Source: an uncultured Lachnospiraceae bacterium (lineage in GTDB: Bacteria > Bacillota > Clostridia > Lachnospirales > Lachnospiraceae). Taken from it: a stretch of 54,839 nucleotides of DNA. Under the pieces are notes generated by a model. That model ran no database searches. It saw only the letters and a program-made list of their open reading frames with translations, and was not told the DNA's origin. Shown piece after piece: positions 8,226 to 16,918 of this stretch. How positions within the stretch are numbered: position 1 is the first letter of the stretch; every line of letters starts with the position of its first letter. The stretch is taken from positions 1 to 54,839 of the forward strand of contig CANQRW010000015.1 in the NCBI GenBank assembly GCA_947626365.1, given 5' to 3'. The position numbers and the translations under genes were made by a program.

Positions 8226-8252
8226 GCAGCCCGATTCATTTCACCGGGCTGC
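8226..8252 (-). other. Intercistronic hairpin between trpF and trpB
   Basis: An 8-bp perfect stem, GCAGCCCG at 8226-8233 with CGGGCTGC at 8245-8252 and an 11-nt loop, lies in the 95-nt gap. No U-run follows in the direction of transcription, so it more likely stabilises or processes mRNA than terminates it. Confidence 0.5.
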
Positions 8253-8286
8253 TTCCCGTCTCACCTTCTGCTGCCGGTCTTCTGGC

Positions 8287-8898
8287 TCATTCCGTTGCCA
8301 CGCTCCGCACCCGCCGGACAAAAGCCGCCATTTTTTCCCTGTCCTTCACTCCGCCGGTTTCGATCCCGGAGCTGACGTCCACGCCGTAGGGACGAAGCGC
8401 CTCCACCGCCGCCTTCACATTGTCCGGGTTCAGACCTCCCGCCAGAAAGTAAGGCCGGTCCATCTGCCGCAGCAGAGTCCAGTCAAAGACGGTTCCGGTT
8501 CCTCCGATGCCGGAGTCCAGAAGCACGTAGTCCGCCGAACAGGCTCTGGCCTTCTCAATATCCGCCATGGTCTCAATCCGAAAGGCCTTGATGATGGGCC
8601 GATCCGTCATAGTTCGCAGCCTTTTTATATAACCTTCATCTTCGCTTCCATGAAGTTGGGTTACATCAATGGTCCCATCCCTCAGAAGTTCCGCGATCAA
8701 TTCCGGTTTCTCATTGATAAAGACGCCCACCGCCTGAATCCGCGGAGACAGCTGCCGCCGCAGACGGGCCGCCTCCTCCGGCGGAATGTACCGCCGCCTG
8801 CCCGGCACCAGGATGAATCCCGCGTACTCCGGCATAAGCTCGTTGACCGCTTCCACATCAGCCGGTCTGGCAAGTCCGCACAGCTTGATTTTCGTCAT
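8287..8898 (-). CDS. trpF: Phosphoribosylanthranilate isomerase
   Basis: This is a 203-residue TIM-barrel enzyme with the N-terminal TKIKLCGLARPADV (catalytic Cys), VTQLHGSED and DYVLLDSGIGGTG, then FLAGGLNPDNV and GVDVSSGIETGG. It performs the Amadori rearrangement of N-phosphoribosylanthranilate. Start chosen at ATG 8898, preceded by GGAGGATAGGCCC; the frame is open for 18 more residues upstream, but these do not match the family. Confidence 0.96.
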   Translation of the reverse strand: MTKIKLCGLARPADVEAVNELMPEYAGFILVPGRRRYIPPEEAARLRRQLSPRIQAVGVFINEKPELIAELLRDGTIDVTQLHGSEDEGYIKRLRTMTDRPIIKAFRIETMADIEKARACSADYVLLDSGIGGTGTVFDWTLLRQMDRPYFLAGGLNPDNVKAAVEALRPYGVDVSSGIETGGVKDREKMAAFVRRVRSVATE

Positions 8899-9078
8899 GG
8901 GCCTATCCTCCGTCGTTTTTCTCTTATCAGTTCTGTTCAGCCGCGGTCTCATGGGGCTTATTATTCGCTGCAGTTATCCTGATACGCGCCATTCACGGCG
9001 CTGCGGGTTCCTGCTGCCTTGCGGGGTCCGCCACATCTCCGCTTGTTGATTCTGCTATCACCTCTTGCACAGGTCTGC

Positions 9079-9939
9079 TCACAATCCCCGCAGCTGGGCC
9101 AGCCGGGCTTTTTTGTCCGCCGCCCGCATCAGTGTCTCACCTACCAGCACCGCGTCGGCTCCGATCTCCCGGAGCTTTCTTACGTCCTCCGGTCCGCTGA
9201 CGCCGCTCTCTGACACAAAGATCGCCGACCGGGGTATCATCTGCCGCAGCCTGCGGCTGTTCTCCGTATCCACTGTAAAATCCTTCAGATTCCGGTTATT
9301 GACGCCGATGATCCGGGCACCTGCCCGAAGGGCCATCTCTACTTCTTTCTCATCATGGGCCTCCACCAGGGCCGAGAGCCCCAGCCCGTCGCAGACGCCG
9401 ATATACCCGTTAATCTGCTCTTCACTCAGTATGGAGCAGATCAGAAGCACCGCCGACGCCCCCAGAAGCTTTGCCTCCCAGATCATGTACTCGTCTACGG
9501 TAAAATCCTTCCGCAGGCAGGGAATCTTCACCGCGGCGGCAATCTGCCGCAGGTATTCATCGCTCCCCAGAAACCAATTGGGCTCCGTCAGCACGGAAAC
9601 CGCGTCCGCCCCTGCCGCCTCATACTCTCTGGCGATTTCCAGATAGGGGAACTCCGGCGCAATCAGACCTTTGGACGGAGACGCCTTCTTGCACTCGCAG
9701 ATAAAAGCGATGTCCGCTGCCGCCGATCCCGGCAGATTCAGATTCTGTCCTCCGGAAACGCCAAAACTCTCCGGCGCCGTTTCACCTGCTTCCCGGCCCT
9801 TTCTCAGAGCCCGCTCAAACCGGAAATCTCCCCTCGGCAGCGCTTCCGCCTGCCGCCGAAGTTCCTCCGGCGGGCACTTGAGCTTCGCCTGACTGACCCG
9901 CTCCCTGGCGTGGTCCGCCAGCTGATCCAGTATGGTCAT
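9079..9939 (-). CDS. trpC: Indole-3-glycerol phosphate synthase with a loop insertion
   Basis: This is a 286-residue protein, about 25 residues longer than usual TrpC. It contains FICECKKASPSKG, LRKDFTVDEYMIWEA, GVNNRNLKDFTVD and the C-terminal VSESGV. The reaction closes the indole ring from carboxyphenylaminodeoxyribulose phosphate. The extra length is a Gly/Ala/Ser-rich segment at about residues 48-76, between the helix ending FERALRK and the first core strand, where relatives have only a few residues. Start at ATG 9939 after GGAGGCAGATATT. The 180-nt gap to trpF (8899-9078) shows no feature. Confidence 0.96.
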   Translation of the reverse strand: MTILDQLADHARERVSQAKLKCPPEELRRQAEALPRGDFRFERALRKGREAGETAPESFGVSGGQNLNLPGSAAADIAFICECKKASPSKGLIAPEFPYLEIAREYEAAGADAVSVLTEPNWFLGSDEYLRQIAAAVKIPCLRKDFTVDEYMIWEAKLLGASAVLLICSILSEEQINGYIGVCDGLGLSALVEAHDEKEVEMALRAGARIIGVNNRNLKDFTVDTENSRRLRQMIPRSAIFVSESGVSGPEDVRKLREIGADAVLVGETLMRAADKKARLAQLRGL

Positions 9940-10013
9940 AATATCTGCCTCCGTTTCCTCGATTCTGATTATATCTCTTTGGCTGACAGCCCTGATTCCA
10001 TCATTTCAGGCGA

Positions 10014-11036
10014 TTATTCCGGCCGGTTACTGACCTCAACGAACTTATTCAGAACCTCCATGGCTTTGCCGGAATCAATCAGCTCCGCCGCCAGTTTGAC
10101 GCCGTCCTTCATGGTTTCCGCCTTGCCGCCGATATAGAGGGCAGCGCCGGCGTTCATCAGCACCGCGTCTCTCTTGGGCCCTTTCTCACCAGACAGGATC
10201 GCCCTGGTGATGGCCGCGTTCTCCTCCGGCGTCCCGCCTACCAGGTCCGCCTTGCTGCACCGCTCGAATCCAAACTCCTCCGGCGTGATGACGTAGGACT
10301 TAAACCAGCCGTCCTTAAACTCACAGACCGTAGTGGGGGCGCTCAGGGAAATCTCATCCAGCTTATCCTGGCCATAGACCACCATACCGCGCTTCACGCC
10401 CAGATTGATCAGCACCTGGGCCAAAGGCTCCACCAGATATTCGTCATAGACGCCCAGAAGCTGCATCTTCGGGCTTCCCGGGTTGGTCAGAGGCCCAAGG
10501 ATATTAAATACGGTGCGGAAACCCAGTTCTTTGCGGATGGGGCCTACGTATTTCATGGAGGTGTGGTATTTCTGGGCAAAGAAGAAGCACATGCCGACTT
10601 CATTTAACAGTTCCACACAGCGGGCCGGGCTCTGCTGGATATTGACGCCCAGCGCCTCCAGACAGTCGGCGGTGCCGCATTTGGAGGAGGCCGCCCGGTT
10701 GCCGTGCTTGGCTACCTTCATGCCGCCGGCCGCAGCCACCAAAGCCGAAGTAGTGGAAATATTGAAGCTGTGGGCGTTGTCGCCGCCGGTTCCCACGATC
10801 TCGAACAGGTCCATATCCGTCTCCACCCTGGTGGCGTGATCCCGCATGGCTGCGGCGCATCCGGCAATCTCGTCGGTGGTCTCCGCCCGGGCACTCTTGG
10901 TGGACAATGCCGCCAGGAAAGCCGCGTTCTGGGTGGCTGTGGTCTCGCCGCTCATAATCTCATTCATCACGGCGTAGGCCTCGTCGTAGGTCAGATCCTG
11001 CTTGTTTACAATCTCAACAATCGCTTCTTTAATCAT
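10014..11036 (-). CDS. trpD: Anthranilate phosphoribosyltransferase
   Basis: This is a 340-residue enzyme with the PRPP-binding [30 protein letters not shown] and the [11 protein letters not shown] stretch typical of TrpD. It joins anthranilate to PRPP. ATG at 11036 follows AAAAAGGAGAACAG. It is placed between trpG and trpC in the standard order, and is a separate gene rather than a TrpGD fusion. Confidence 0.98.
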   Translation of the reverse strand: MIKEAIVEIVNKQDLTYDEAYAVMNEIMSGETTATQNAAFLAALSTKSARAETTDEIAGCAAAMRDHATRVETDMDLFEIVGTGGDNAHSFNISTTSALVAAAGGMKVAKHGNRAASSKCGTADCLEALGVNIQQSPARCVELLNEVGMCFFFAQKYHTSMKYVGPIRKELGFRTVFNILGPLTNPGSPKMQLLGVYDEYLVEPLAQVLINLGVKRGMVVYGQDKLDEISLSAPTTVCEFKDGWFKSYVITPEEFGFERCSKADLVGGTPEENAAITRAILSGEKGPKRDAVLMNAGAALYIGGKAETMKDGVKLAAELIDSGKAMEVLNKFVEVSNRPE

Positions 11037-11138
11037 AATATCTGTTCTCCTTTTTCTATTGTGATGCCGCCGCGTCGGCGGCTCATAACCCTTTGCCCTG
11101 TTCTGTCAGGCTTTCATTTACATATCCCGCGGCTGTCT

Positions 11139-11870
11139 TCATTCCCGGCCAGTCAGCCGGATGAAATTTTCCAGCATCCGCTTTCCGTCCGGTGTCATAA
11201 TGGATTCCGGGTGGAACTGCACTCCGAAGATAGGATACTCCTTATGCTGCACCGCCATCACCTCGCCGCCGGCCGCTGTTATCCCGCTGCTGCCAATCGC
11301 CGCCATCTCGCTGCCGGCCGCTGTTATCCCCCTGCTGCCAGCAGCCGCCATCTCGCCGCCGATCGCATCCCCGCCGCAATCCGGCTTCGTCTGACCGCCG
11401 GCCGCAGCGCCATGATGCTCCGGCACCGTCACCGCCGTCACCTTCAGGCAGTCCGGCATGGTCGCCGGATCCGCTGCCAGCGAATGATACCGGGCCACCA
11501 GGGCCGTCTCCGGACAGCCGGCAAACAGCGGACAGTCCTTTTCAAACCTTACCCGGGACTGCTTGCCGTGCATCAGCTCCCTGGCGTAAGTAATGGTGGC
11601 TCCAAAGGCCGCGCAGATGGCCTGATGGCCCAGGCAGACTCCCAGAATCGGAATTTCCCGGCCCAGCTCTTTTGCCACCTGGCAGATGATCCCGGCGTCC
11701 TCCGGACGCCCCGGCCCTGGCGACAGGATAATCCGGTCCGGCTTCAGGGCCCGGACGTCCGCCACCGTCATCTCGTCATTGCGGATCACCTTGATATCCG
11801 GCTCAATCTCCCCTACCAGCTGATACAGGTTATAGGAAAAGCTGTCGTAATTGTCAATCAACAGAATCAT
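11139..11870 (-). CDS. trpG: Anthranilate synthase glutamine amidotransferase subunit with a repeat insertion
   Basis: This is a 243-residue class I glutamine amidotransferase. The catalytic Cys79 is in GVCLGHQAICAAFG, with His220 and Glu222 in FGVQFHPES. It supplies ammonia to TrpE. Usual TrpG is about 190 residues; the excess is a Gly/Ala-rich insertion at about residues 150-202 containing two copies of a 15-residue unit (EMAAAGSRGITAAGS, EMAAIGSSGITAAGG). It sits directly before VMAVQHKEYPIFG, so the catalytic His-Glu motif itself is intact. Its ATG overlaps the trpE stop (ATGA). Confidence 0.95.
   Translation of the reverse strand: MILLIDNYDSFSYNLYQLVGEIEPDIKVIRNDEMTVADVRALKPDRIILSPGPGRPEDAGIICQVAKELGREIPILGVCLGHQAICAAFGATITYARELMHGKQSRVRFEKDCPLFAGCPETALVARYHSLAADPATMPDCLKVTAVTVPEHHGAAAGGQTKPDCGGDAIGGEMAAAGSRGITAAGSEMAAIGSSGITAAGGEVMAVQHKEYPIFGVQFHPESIMTPDGKRMLENFIRLTGRE
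11265..11354. repeat. 45-nt in-frame tandem repeat within trpG
   Basis: Two adjacent 45-nt units with few differences encode residues 173-202 of TrpG. Partly related Gly/Ala-rich sequence continues upstream to about 11423. Because the unit is a multiple of three, expansion or loss would keep the frame. Confidence 0.85.
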
Positions 11871-13333
11871 AAGTCCTCCTCCCCTGCCATCTCAAGGGCT
11901 CTGACTACCGCCTTCGCCTTGTTGATGCATTCCTCAAATTCCTTCTCCGGAACGGAATCCGCCACGATCCCGGCTCCGCTCCGCACAAAGACCTTGCCGT
12001 TTTTCCTGTAGGCAATGCGGATGGCGATACAGGTGTCCATGTTACCGGTGAAATCAATGTAGCCGATGGCTCCTCCGTAAATCCCCCGCTTATTGTTCTC
12101 CAACTCTCCGATCAGCTGACAGGCCCGGATCTTGGGGGCGCCGGACAGGGTTCCCGCCGGAAGCACGGCGCTGACCGCGTCCAGGGCGTCGTACCGCTCC
12201 TGAATCTCGCCTCTCACTGTGGAGCCGATGTGCATCACGTGGGAATACCTCTCGATGGAGTGGAATTTCTCCACCTGAACCGTCCCGAACTTACTGATCT
12301 TTCCCAGATCGTTGCGTCCCAGGTCCACCAGCATGTTATGCTCCGCCAGTTCCTTCTCATCGGCCAGAAGCTCCCGCTCCAGGGCCAGATCCTCTTCCTC
12401 CGTCTTTCCTCTGGGTCTGGTCCCCGCCAGGGGGAATGTGTGGAGCACTCCGTTCTCCAGCTTTACCAGAGTCTCCGGCGAGGCCCCGGCCACCTCCACG
12501 TCCGTTCCTGAGAAATAGAACATGTAAGGCGACGGATTCAGGGTCCTGAGAATCCGATAGGTGTTCAGCAGGCTTCCCTCAAAGGGAGCGCTCAGCCGGT
12601 TAGACAGGACGATCTGGAAAATGTCTCCCTCCCGAATGTAGTGCTTTGCCTTCTCCACCATCCGGCAGTACTCCTCCTTCTCAAAGAGGGGCTTTACCTC
12701 CCCCAGAAGGCGGCCTCCCGGTTCCTCCTTCTTCGCTCCGTTCCGCAGAAGCTCCGCCATCTGCTTCAGCTCCATTACCGCCTTGTTGTAACCGATTTCC
12801 GGGTCGGACAGAGGGATATTTACTATCAGAATAATCTTCTGCCGGAAATTGTCGAAGGCGATCACCTTGTCAAACAGCATCAAGTCCACATCCCGGAAGG
12901 CTTCCTCGTCCTCCACGCAGGTCCGAACCGCCGGCTCGCTGTAACCCAGATAATCATATGAAAAATAACCTACAAGTCCGCCGGTGAATGACGGCAGGTT
13001 ATCGAATCTGGGGCTCTTATAATCCGCCAGGATCTGCCGCAGATAATCGGCGGGATTATCCGTCTGAAAACGGATATTTCCGGCCTTCATCTCACCGTTC
13101 ATGCAGGTAATCTCCAGCTTGGGATCATAGCCCAGAAATGTGTACCGGCCCCATTTCTCCTTCTCCTCCACCGACTCCAGCATATAGCAGTGAGTGGATA
13201 CATTTTTCAGAATCTTCAGCGCCTCGATGGGCGTGCACAGATCCGACAGAAGTTCGCAGCTGACCGGAAGCACCTTATACTCCCCGGCCGCCGCGATGGC
13301 CTGAACCTGTTCTAAGGTTGGCGAAATCTTCAT
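11867..13333 (-). CDS. trpE: Anthranilate synthase component I
   Basis: This is a 488-residue chorismate-utilising enzyme of standard length, with GDIFQIVLSNRLS, the chorismate-binding PLAGTRPRGKTEEED and LAEHNMLVDLGRNDLG, and RSGAGIVADSVPEKEFEECINKA (given in part) at the C-terminus. The N-terminal feedback loop LLSDLCTPIEALK resembles the usual tryptophan-binding element. The start ATG at 13333 follows AGGAGGTAATGCC. It is the first gene of the operon, about 350 nt downstream of the T-box terminator. Confidence 0.97.
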   Translation of the reverse strand: MKISPTLEQVQAIAAAGEYKVLPVSCELLSDLCTPIEALKILKNVSTHCYMLESVEEKEKWGRYTFLGYDPKLEITCMNGEMKAGNIRFQTDNPADYLRQILADYKSPRFDNLPSFTGGLVGYFSYDYLGYSEPAVRTCVEDEEAFRDVDLMLFDKVIAFDNFRQKIILIVNIPLSDPEIGYNKAVMELKQMAELLRNGAKKEEPGGRLLGEVKPLFEKEEYCRMVEKAKHYIREGDIFQIVLSNRLSAPFEGSLLNTYRILRTLNPSPYMFYFSGTDVEVAGASPETLVKLENGVLHTFPLAGTRPRGKTEEEDLALERELLADEKELAEHNMLVDLGRNDLGKISKFGTVQVEKFHSIERYSHVMHIGSTVRGEIQERYDALDAVSAVLPAGTLSGAPKIRACQLIGELENNKRGIYGGAIGYIDFTGNMDTCIAIRIAYRKNGKVFVRSGAGIVADSVPEKEFEECINKAKAVVRALEMAGEEDL

Positions 13334-13384
13334 GGCATTACCTCCTGAATCAACTTATATATCGCGGGCAGTAATCACTCCGCA

Positions 13385-13567
13385 CTCACCTCGTAAACGC
13401 TCCGCGTTTCCTCGGTCGCGGGCATTGTTCTTCTCTCTCCTTGTGAACGCTACGCTCTCACCTCGTAAACGCTCCGCGTTTCCTCGGTCGCGGGCTCTTG
13501 CCCCTCTCTTCTCGTGAGTGTTACGCACTCACCTCGTGAATGCTACGCATTCCCTCGGTCGCGGGCA
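13385..13567. repeat. Three mini-hairpin repeats in the trpE 5' region
   Basis: The block CTCACCTCG, small palindrome, CCTCGGTCGCGGGC occurs three times (about 13385-13424, 13457-13497 and 13528-13566). The central palindrome differs between copies while keeping pairing: AAACGC/GCGTTT twice, then GAATGC/GCATTC. Related palindromes (GTGAGTG/CACTCAC) fill the gaps. The array lies between the T-box terminator and trpE, so it would be in the mRNA leader. Confidence 0.85.
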
Positions 13568-13584
13568 TTGTTCCAATACCCGCG

Positions 13585-13647
13585 GCTCCGTAGGGCGTCG
13601 GATATTTGCTCCTGCAAGCAGGGCAAATATCCGACGCCCTACGGAGC
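13585..13647. repeat. Perfect 25-bp inverted repeat in the trp leader
   Basis: The arms 13585-13609 and 13623-13647 are perfectly complementary over 25 bp, and the 13-nt loop contains a further 5-bp stem (CCTGC/GCAGG). The folded leader RNA would carry a hairpin of about 30 bp. It is GC-balanced and has no U-run, so it does not look like a terminator. Confidence 0.9.
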
Positions 13648-13673
13648 TGCGAGTGCTGTAACAATTTGCCTAC

Positions 13674-13968
13674 GCGCAAAAAAATCCCTGACAGAACGGT
13701 CTAAGTTCTGTCAGGGACGAATAAACATTATCCGCGGTGCCACCCTGAATTCACGGCTGCGAGCCATGCTCTTAGCGGGATACCCTCATATCCCCGGCAA
13801 CTGACGTATGCCTTACGTTGCAGAATACTCTGCGCGTCTACGCGCATTTGACTGCACCCTCAGCGGTCCATTTGACGACTTGTTTCTCACCTGACTCTCA
13901 GCAGCGCAGGCTCTCTGTAAAGGCATCATCGCCGTTATCTCCGCCTCAACGGTTTAACTTATTAAATT
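13674..13968 (-). ncRNA. T-box leader of the trp operon, tryptophan specifier
   Basis: The minus-strand leader shows the T-box core AGGGTGGCACCGCGG (13732-13746), a stem I with AGAGAG near 13911-13916, and a specifier-loop segment AAATGGACCGC whose TGG (13868-13870) is the tryptophan codon. The terminator follows directly. Uncharged tRNA-Trp should pair with the UGG specifier and the T-box bulge and favour antitermination, so trpEGDCFBA is induced by tryptophan starvation. Specifier assignment rests on position in the stem I loop and on the downstream genes. Confidence 0.9.
13685..13717 (-). terminator. Intrinsic terminator of the trp T-box
   Basis: A 13-bp perfect stem, TCCCTGACAGAAC at 13685-13697 with GTTCTGTCAGGGA at 13705-13717 and a 7-nt loop, is followed by a run of T in the direction of transcription (minus). 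It overlaps the T-box antiterminator region as expected. Confidence 0.93.
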
Positions 13969-13974
13969 ATTAAG

Positions 13975-14003
13975 ATAATAGCACAGGATCAGAAGGCTGT
14001 CAA
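13975..14003 (-). promoter_or_regulatory. Promoter of the trp operon
   Basis: On the minus strand, TTGACA (13998-14003), a 17-nt spacer and TATTAT (13975-13980) form a near-consensus sigma-A promoter. It begins only 17 nt after the stop of the rhamnosidase gene. Confidence 0.85.
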
Positions 14004-14020
14004 CCGGAAATTTCTGTTTC

Positions 14021-16687
14021 TCAGGCCTTCTCATAAACAATCCTGTAATGCCCGGAACCCAGAGACGCAGTAGCCTGTTCCTGACATACAACCACATTTC
14101 CCCGTCCCGTGGCCGCCTGACCCTGACGCACTGCCGCATTGTCCTGCCCCGGCCCCATCGCTGCTTCCAGGTTCGTTATTGATAACAGCCTGCCGCCCGG
14201 AAGGCGCACGGTTGCCGTCGTATTTGGCGGGACTGTCACCTCCAGGACCGCCTTCCGCCCCTCGGTTCTCCAGCCTGCTTTAATCTCTCCGTACCCGCAC
14301 AGGTGCGTCGTCTCGGCACAGGCAAGGCCTCCGCCAATCTGCGGTTCCACGTAAAAATGCTTATATCCTGGTTCTTTTTCGTCCCGTTTCAGTCCGGCGC
14401 ACACCTCATACAGCCATTTTCCCACAGAACCGTAAGCGTAATGGTTAAAGGAATTCATATCCGGACTCCACATGGTTCCGTCCGGCTTCCGCCCGTCCCA
14501 GTGCTCCCAAACCGTCGTGGCCCCCTGTTCCACCTGATAGAGCCAGGAGGGAAAATCCTTTTTCAGAAGCAGCTCATAGGCTTCCTCAGTGTACCCGTTT
14601 TCGCTCAGCACATGCATGAGATACGGCGTCCCCAGAAATCCGGTGCTCAGGTGCATCTCCCTCTGGCGAAGAAGCGTCAGAAGCCCTTCCGCCGTTTTCC
14701 CGCGGTACTCTTCCGGTGCCAGACCGAACGCAAGCGCCAGCACATGGGCCGTCTGAGTCTGAACCGTCATGACGCCGTTTGCGTCAAAATATTTCTCACG
14801 AAAACAGTTCACTGCCCTCTGGCGTGCCATAGCATACCGCTCTCCATCTTCCGTCCTGCCCAGGGCCCGGGCCATCTTCGCCAGCAGCCCGGCCCCATAG
14901 GCCAGATACGCCATGCTGGTCAGTTCTGCCGGCGTCGCCCCGTGATAACTGCCCTCCTCCGCATCCAACGCGACCCAGTCGCCAAACTGCTCCCCCAGGG
15001 TAAAAGTTCCATTCTGAAAATGGGTATCTACATAGTCAATCCATGCCTTCATGCTGTCATACTGCTGCCTGACGACGGCCAGATCCCCGGTCTCCTGATA
15101 CAGAATCCACGGCAAAACCACCGCCACGTCACCCCAGCCGCTGGCGCCGGCAAAATTATCCGGCTGGCTGGGCTTCAATACGTCCGGCACCACATGAGTG
15201 ACTGCCCCGTCCGCCTGCTGATCCGCGGCCGCGTCGCAAAGCCATTTTCTGTAAAATTCGTGCATATCCAGAAGATAGCAGGCTGTATTGCAGAACACCT
15301 GTACATCGCCTGTCCAGCCAAGTCTCTCATCCCTCTGAGGACAGTCCGTAGGAACATCCACGGAATTCCCCTTTAATCCCCACAGAATGTTACTTTGCAG
15401 CCGATTTAACAGCGGTTCGGAGCAGGAAAACGTTCCGGTCCGCCTCATATCCGAGTGAAGGACCAGCATCCGGAAGCAGGCCTGATCCACCTGGCCCGGA
15501 TACTGCTTCACCCACACATACTGAAACCCCTGACAGGTAAAATGCGGATGATATTCCTCCGTCCCGCCACCGCGGCAGATATATCGTATGGTCTGCCTGG
15601 CCGTGCGCAGATTCTCCGTATACACATTTCCGTCCTTATCGAGCGTCTCGAAGCATATCAGTTCCACTACCGCCCCCGGCGCCGCATTTACCTGAAAATG
15701 TACCCACCCGCTGGCATTCTGTCCGAAATCCAACACTGTCTCGCCCTTCGGCGTCACCAGCACCCGCTGAACCGGAAGAATCTCCTGAACACGGACTGTA
15801 CTGCCTGGCTGAGGAAGGATTTTTCCATGACCGGCGTCCACGGTTGTCACGGTTCTCTTTTCAAGCTGTCTCCCGGCATCATACACTTCACCATCATAGA
15901 TATCCGCAAACAGAATCGGCGAATCACTGCCTTCCCAGGTATCATCTGTAAGAATCCGCTCCCGGCTTCCGTCCTCATACCGCAAGATCAATTCCCCGGA
16001 AAACGCTGCGAAATCTCCATAGAAATTATGAATCCGATGGTAGGAGACATCCCCCTTATACCAGCCTGCGCCTACCTGGGCGCTCCACAGGTTATTGCCC
16101 TGAACCAATAAATCCGTCACATCATAAGACTGATACAGAAGACGCTTCCCGTAACTGGTCCAGCCCGGAGTCAGCTCGTCGTTCCCGGCCTTTTGTCCGT
16201 TAATGAAGGTCTGATACAGGCCGTGGGCCGTAGCCAGAAGCCAGGCCTCCTTCACCGGTTTCCCAACCCGAAATCCCTTACGCACTTCAAACGCCGGCGA
16301 GTCTTTCTTTTCCTCCGGCTTCTCCGCTGTGATAAATGGCGCGCTCCAGGTATCGTTTCCGAGAAGTCCTGTCAGGAAACGGGTTCCGCACCATGCACTT
16401 TTCTCCCCATAGTTATCCCATATCCTCACGCGGACATGATATATACGCACAGATTCCAATGGAAATTCCGCCATATTCAGCCTTAGATTCTGAGACTGCT
16501 CCGACTCCGTCTGACCCGAATCGTAAATCAGGCTCTCAAATGCTGAATCGCGCCCAATCTGAAGCTGGTATCCTCTCTGGTATACATTCCCGCGGTCCGA
16601 TTCGATCCGCCAGCCAAGTGTCATTTCCCCGGTGATCCCCTTGGGCTCATTCATATGGTTTATGCGTATTTCTGTTACTCTCAGCAT
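14021..16687 (-). CDS. Alpha-L-rhamnosidase, GH78
   Basis: This is an 888-residue four-part GH78 enzyme: an N-terminal Ig-like domain (residues about 1-110), the rhamnosidase N-domain (FINGQKAGNDELTPGWTSY), a concanavalin-like domain and the alpha/alpha-six barrel. The barrel carries CPQRDERLGWTGDVQVF and the late TTVWEHWDG stretch, regions that hold the family's acidic catalytic residues. There is no signal peptide, so it likely acts in the cytoplasm on imported rhamnosides. Near the C-terminus (about 836-877) a Gln/Gly/Ala/Val-rich insertion splits the final beta-sandwich before GSGHYRIVYEKA. It is the last gene of the sugar locus. Confidence 0.93.
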   Translation of the reverse strand: MLRVTEIRINHMNEPKGITGEMTLGWRIESDRGNVYQRGYQLQIGRDSAFESLIYDSGQTESEQSQNLRLNMAEFPLESVRIYHVRVRIWDNYGEKSAWCGTRFLTGLLGNDTWSAPFITAEKPEEKKDSPAFEVRKGFRVGKPVKEAWLLATAHGLYQTFINGQKAGNDELTPGWTSYGKRLLYQSYDVTDLLVQGNNLWSAQVGAGWYKGDVSYHRIHNFYGDFAAFSGELILRYEDGSRERILTDDTWEGSDSPILFADIYDGEVYDAGRQLEKRTVTTVDAGHGKILPQPGSTVRVQEILPVQRVLVTPKGETVLDFGQNASGWVHFQVNAAPGAVVELICFETLDKDGNVYTENLRTARQTIRYICRGGGTEEYHPHFTCQGFQYVWVKQYPGQVDQACFRMLVLHSDMRRTGTFSCSEPLLNRLQSNILWGLKGNSVDVPTDCPQRDERLGWTGDVQVFCNTACYLLDMHEFYRKWLCDAAADQQADGAVTHVVPDVLKPSQPDNFAGASGWGDVAVVLPWILYQETGDLAVVRQQYDSMKAWIDYVDTHFQNGTFTLGEQFGDWVALDAEEGSYHGATPAELTSMAYLAYGAGLLAKMARALGRTEDGERYAMARQRAVNCFREKYFDANGVMTVQTQTAHVLALAFGLAPEEYRGKTAEGLLTLLRQREMHLSTGFLGTPYLMHVLSENGYTEEAYELLLKKDFPSWLYQVEQGATTVWEHWDGRKPDGTMWSPDMNSFNHYAYGSVGKWLYEVCAGLKRDEKEPGYKHFYVEPQIGGGLACAETTHLCGYGEIKAGWRTEGRKAVLEVTVPPNTTATVRLPGGRLLSITNLEAAMGPGQDNAAVRQGQAATGRGNVVVCQEQATASLGSGHYRIVYEKA

Positions 16688-16765
16688 CTCCGATTCCCCT
16701 CTGTCCCATCATTTCTTTTATTTCGCTGCAACCTTCTGTTTTTCCGTCCTATTTCTACCTTATAT

Positions 16766-16909
16766 CCAGGCGTTTTACCTTCGCTTTGTCTATATCTTAC
16801 CTGCGCTTTTCTACATTTTACCAGCGCTTTTTCCGCTCCCCTTCCGCATCTATCCGCACTTTTTCCGCAATTACTAGCACTTTTTCCGCGCTTTATCTGC
16901 ATCTTGCCG
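16766..16909. repeat. Degenerate repeat array between the two hydrolase genes
   Basis: The 231-nt gap (16688-16918) is filled with a purine/pyrimidine-biased array. On the minus strand GCGGAAAAAGTGC or close variants recur about three times, with related AAAGCGCAGGTAA units further on. It has no fixed period and no start codon with a good ribosome binding site. Confidence 0.6.
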
Positions 16910-16918
16910 GCTCCGGGA

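Noticed and set aside
13332-13517. Small plus-strand gene in the trp leader
   Set aside because: The frame is produced by the hairpin repeats (ALLLSRSA-type repetition) and lies antisense to the trp mRNA leader.
13385-13567. CRISPR array
   Set aside because: Only three units, spacing is short and the intervals are themselves palindromic; no cas genes in the window.
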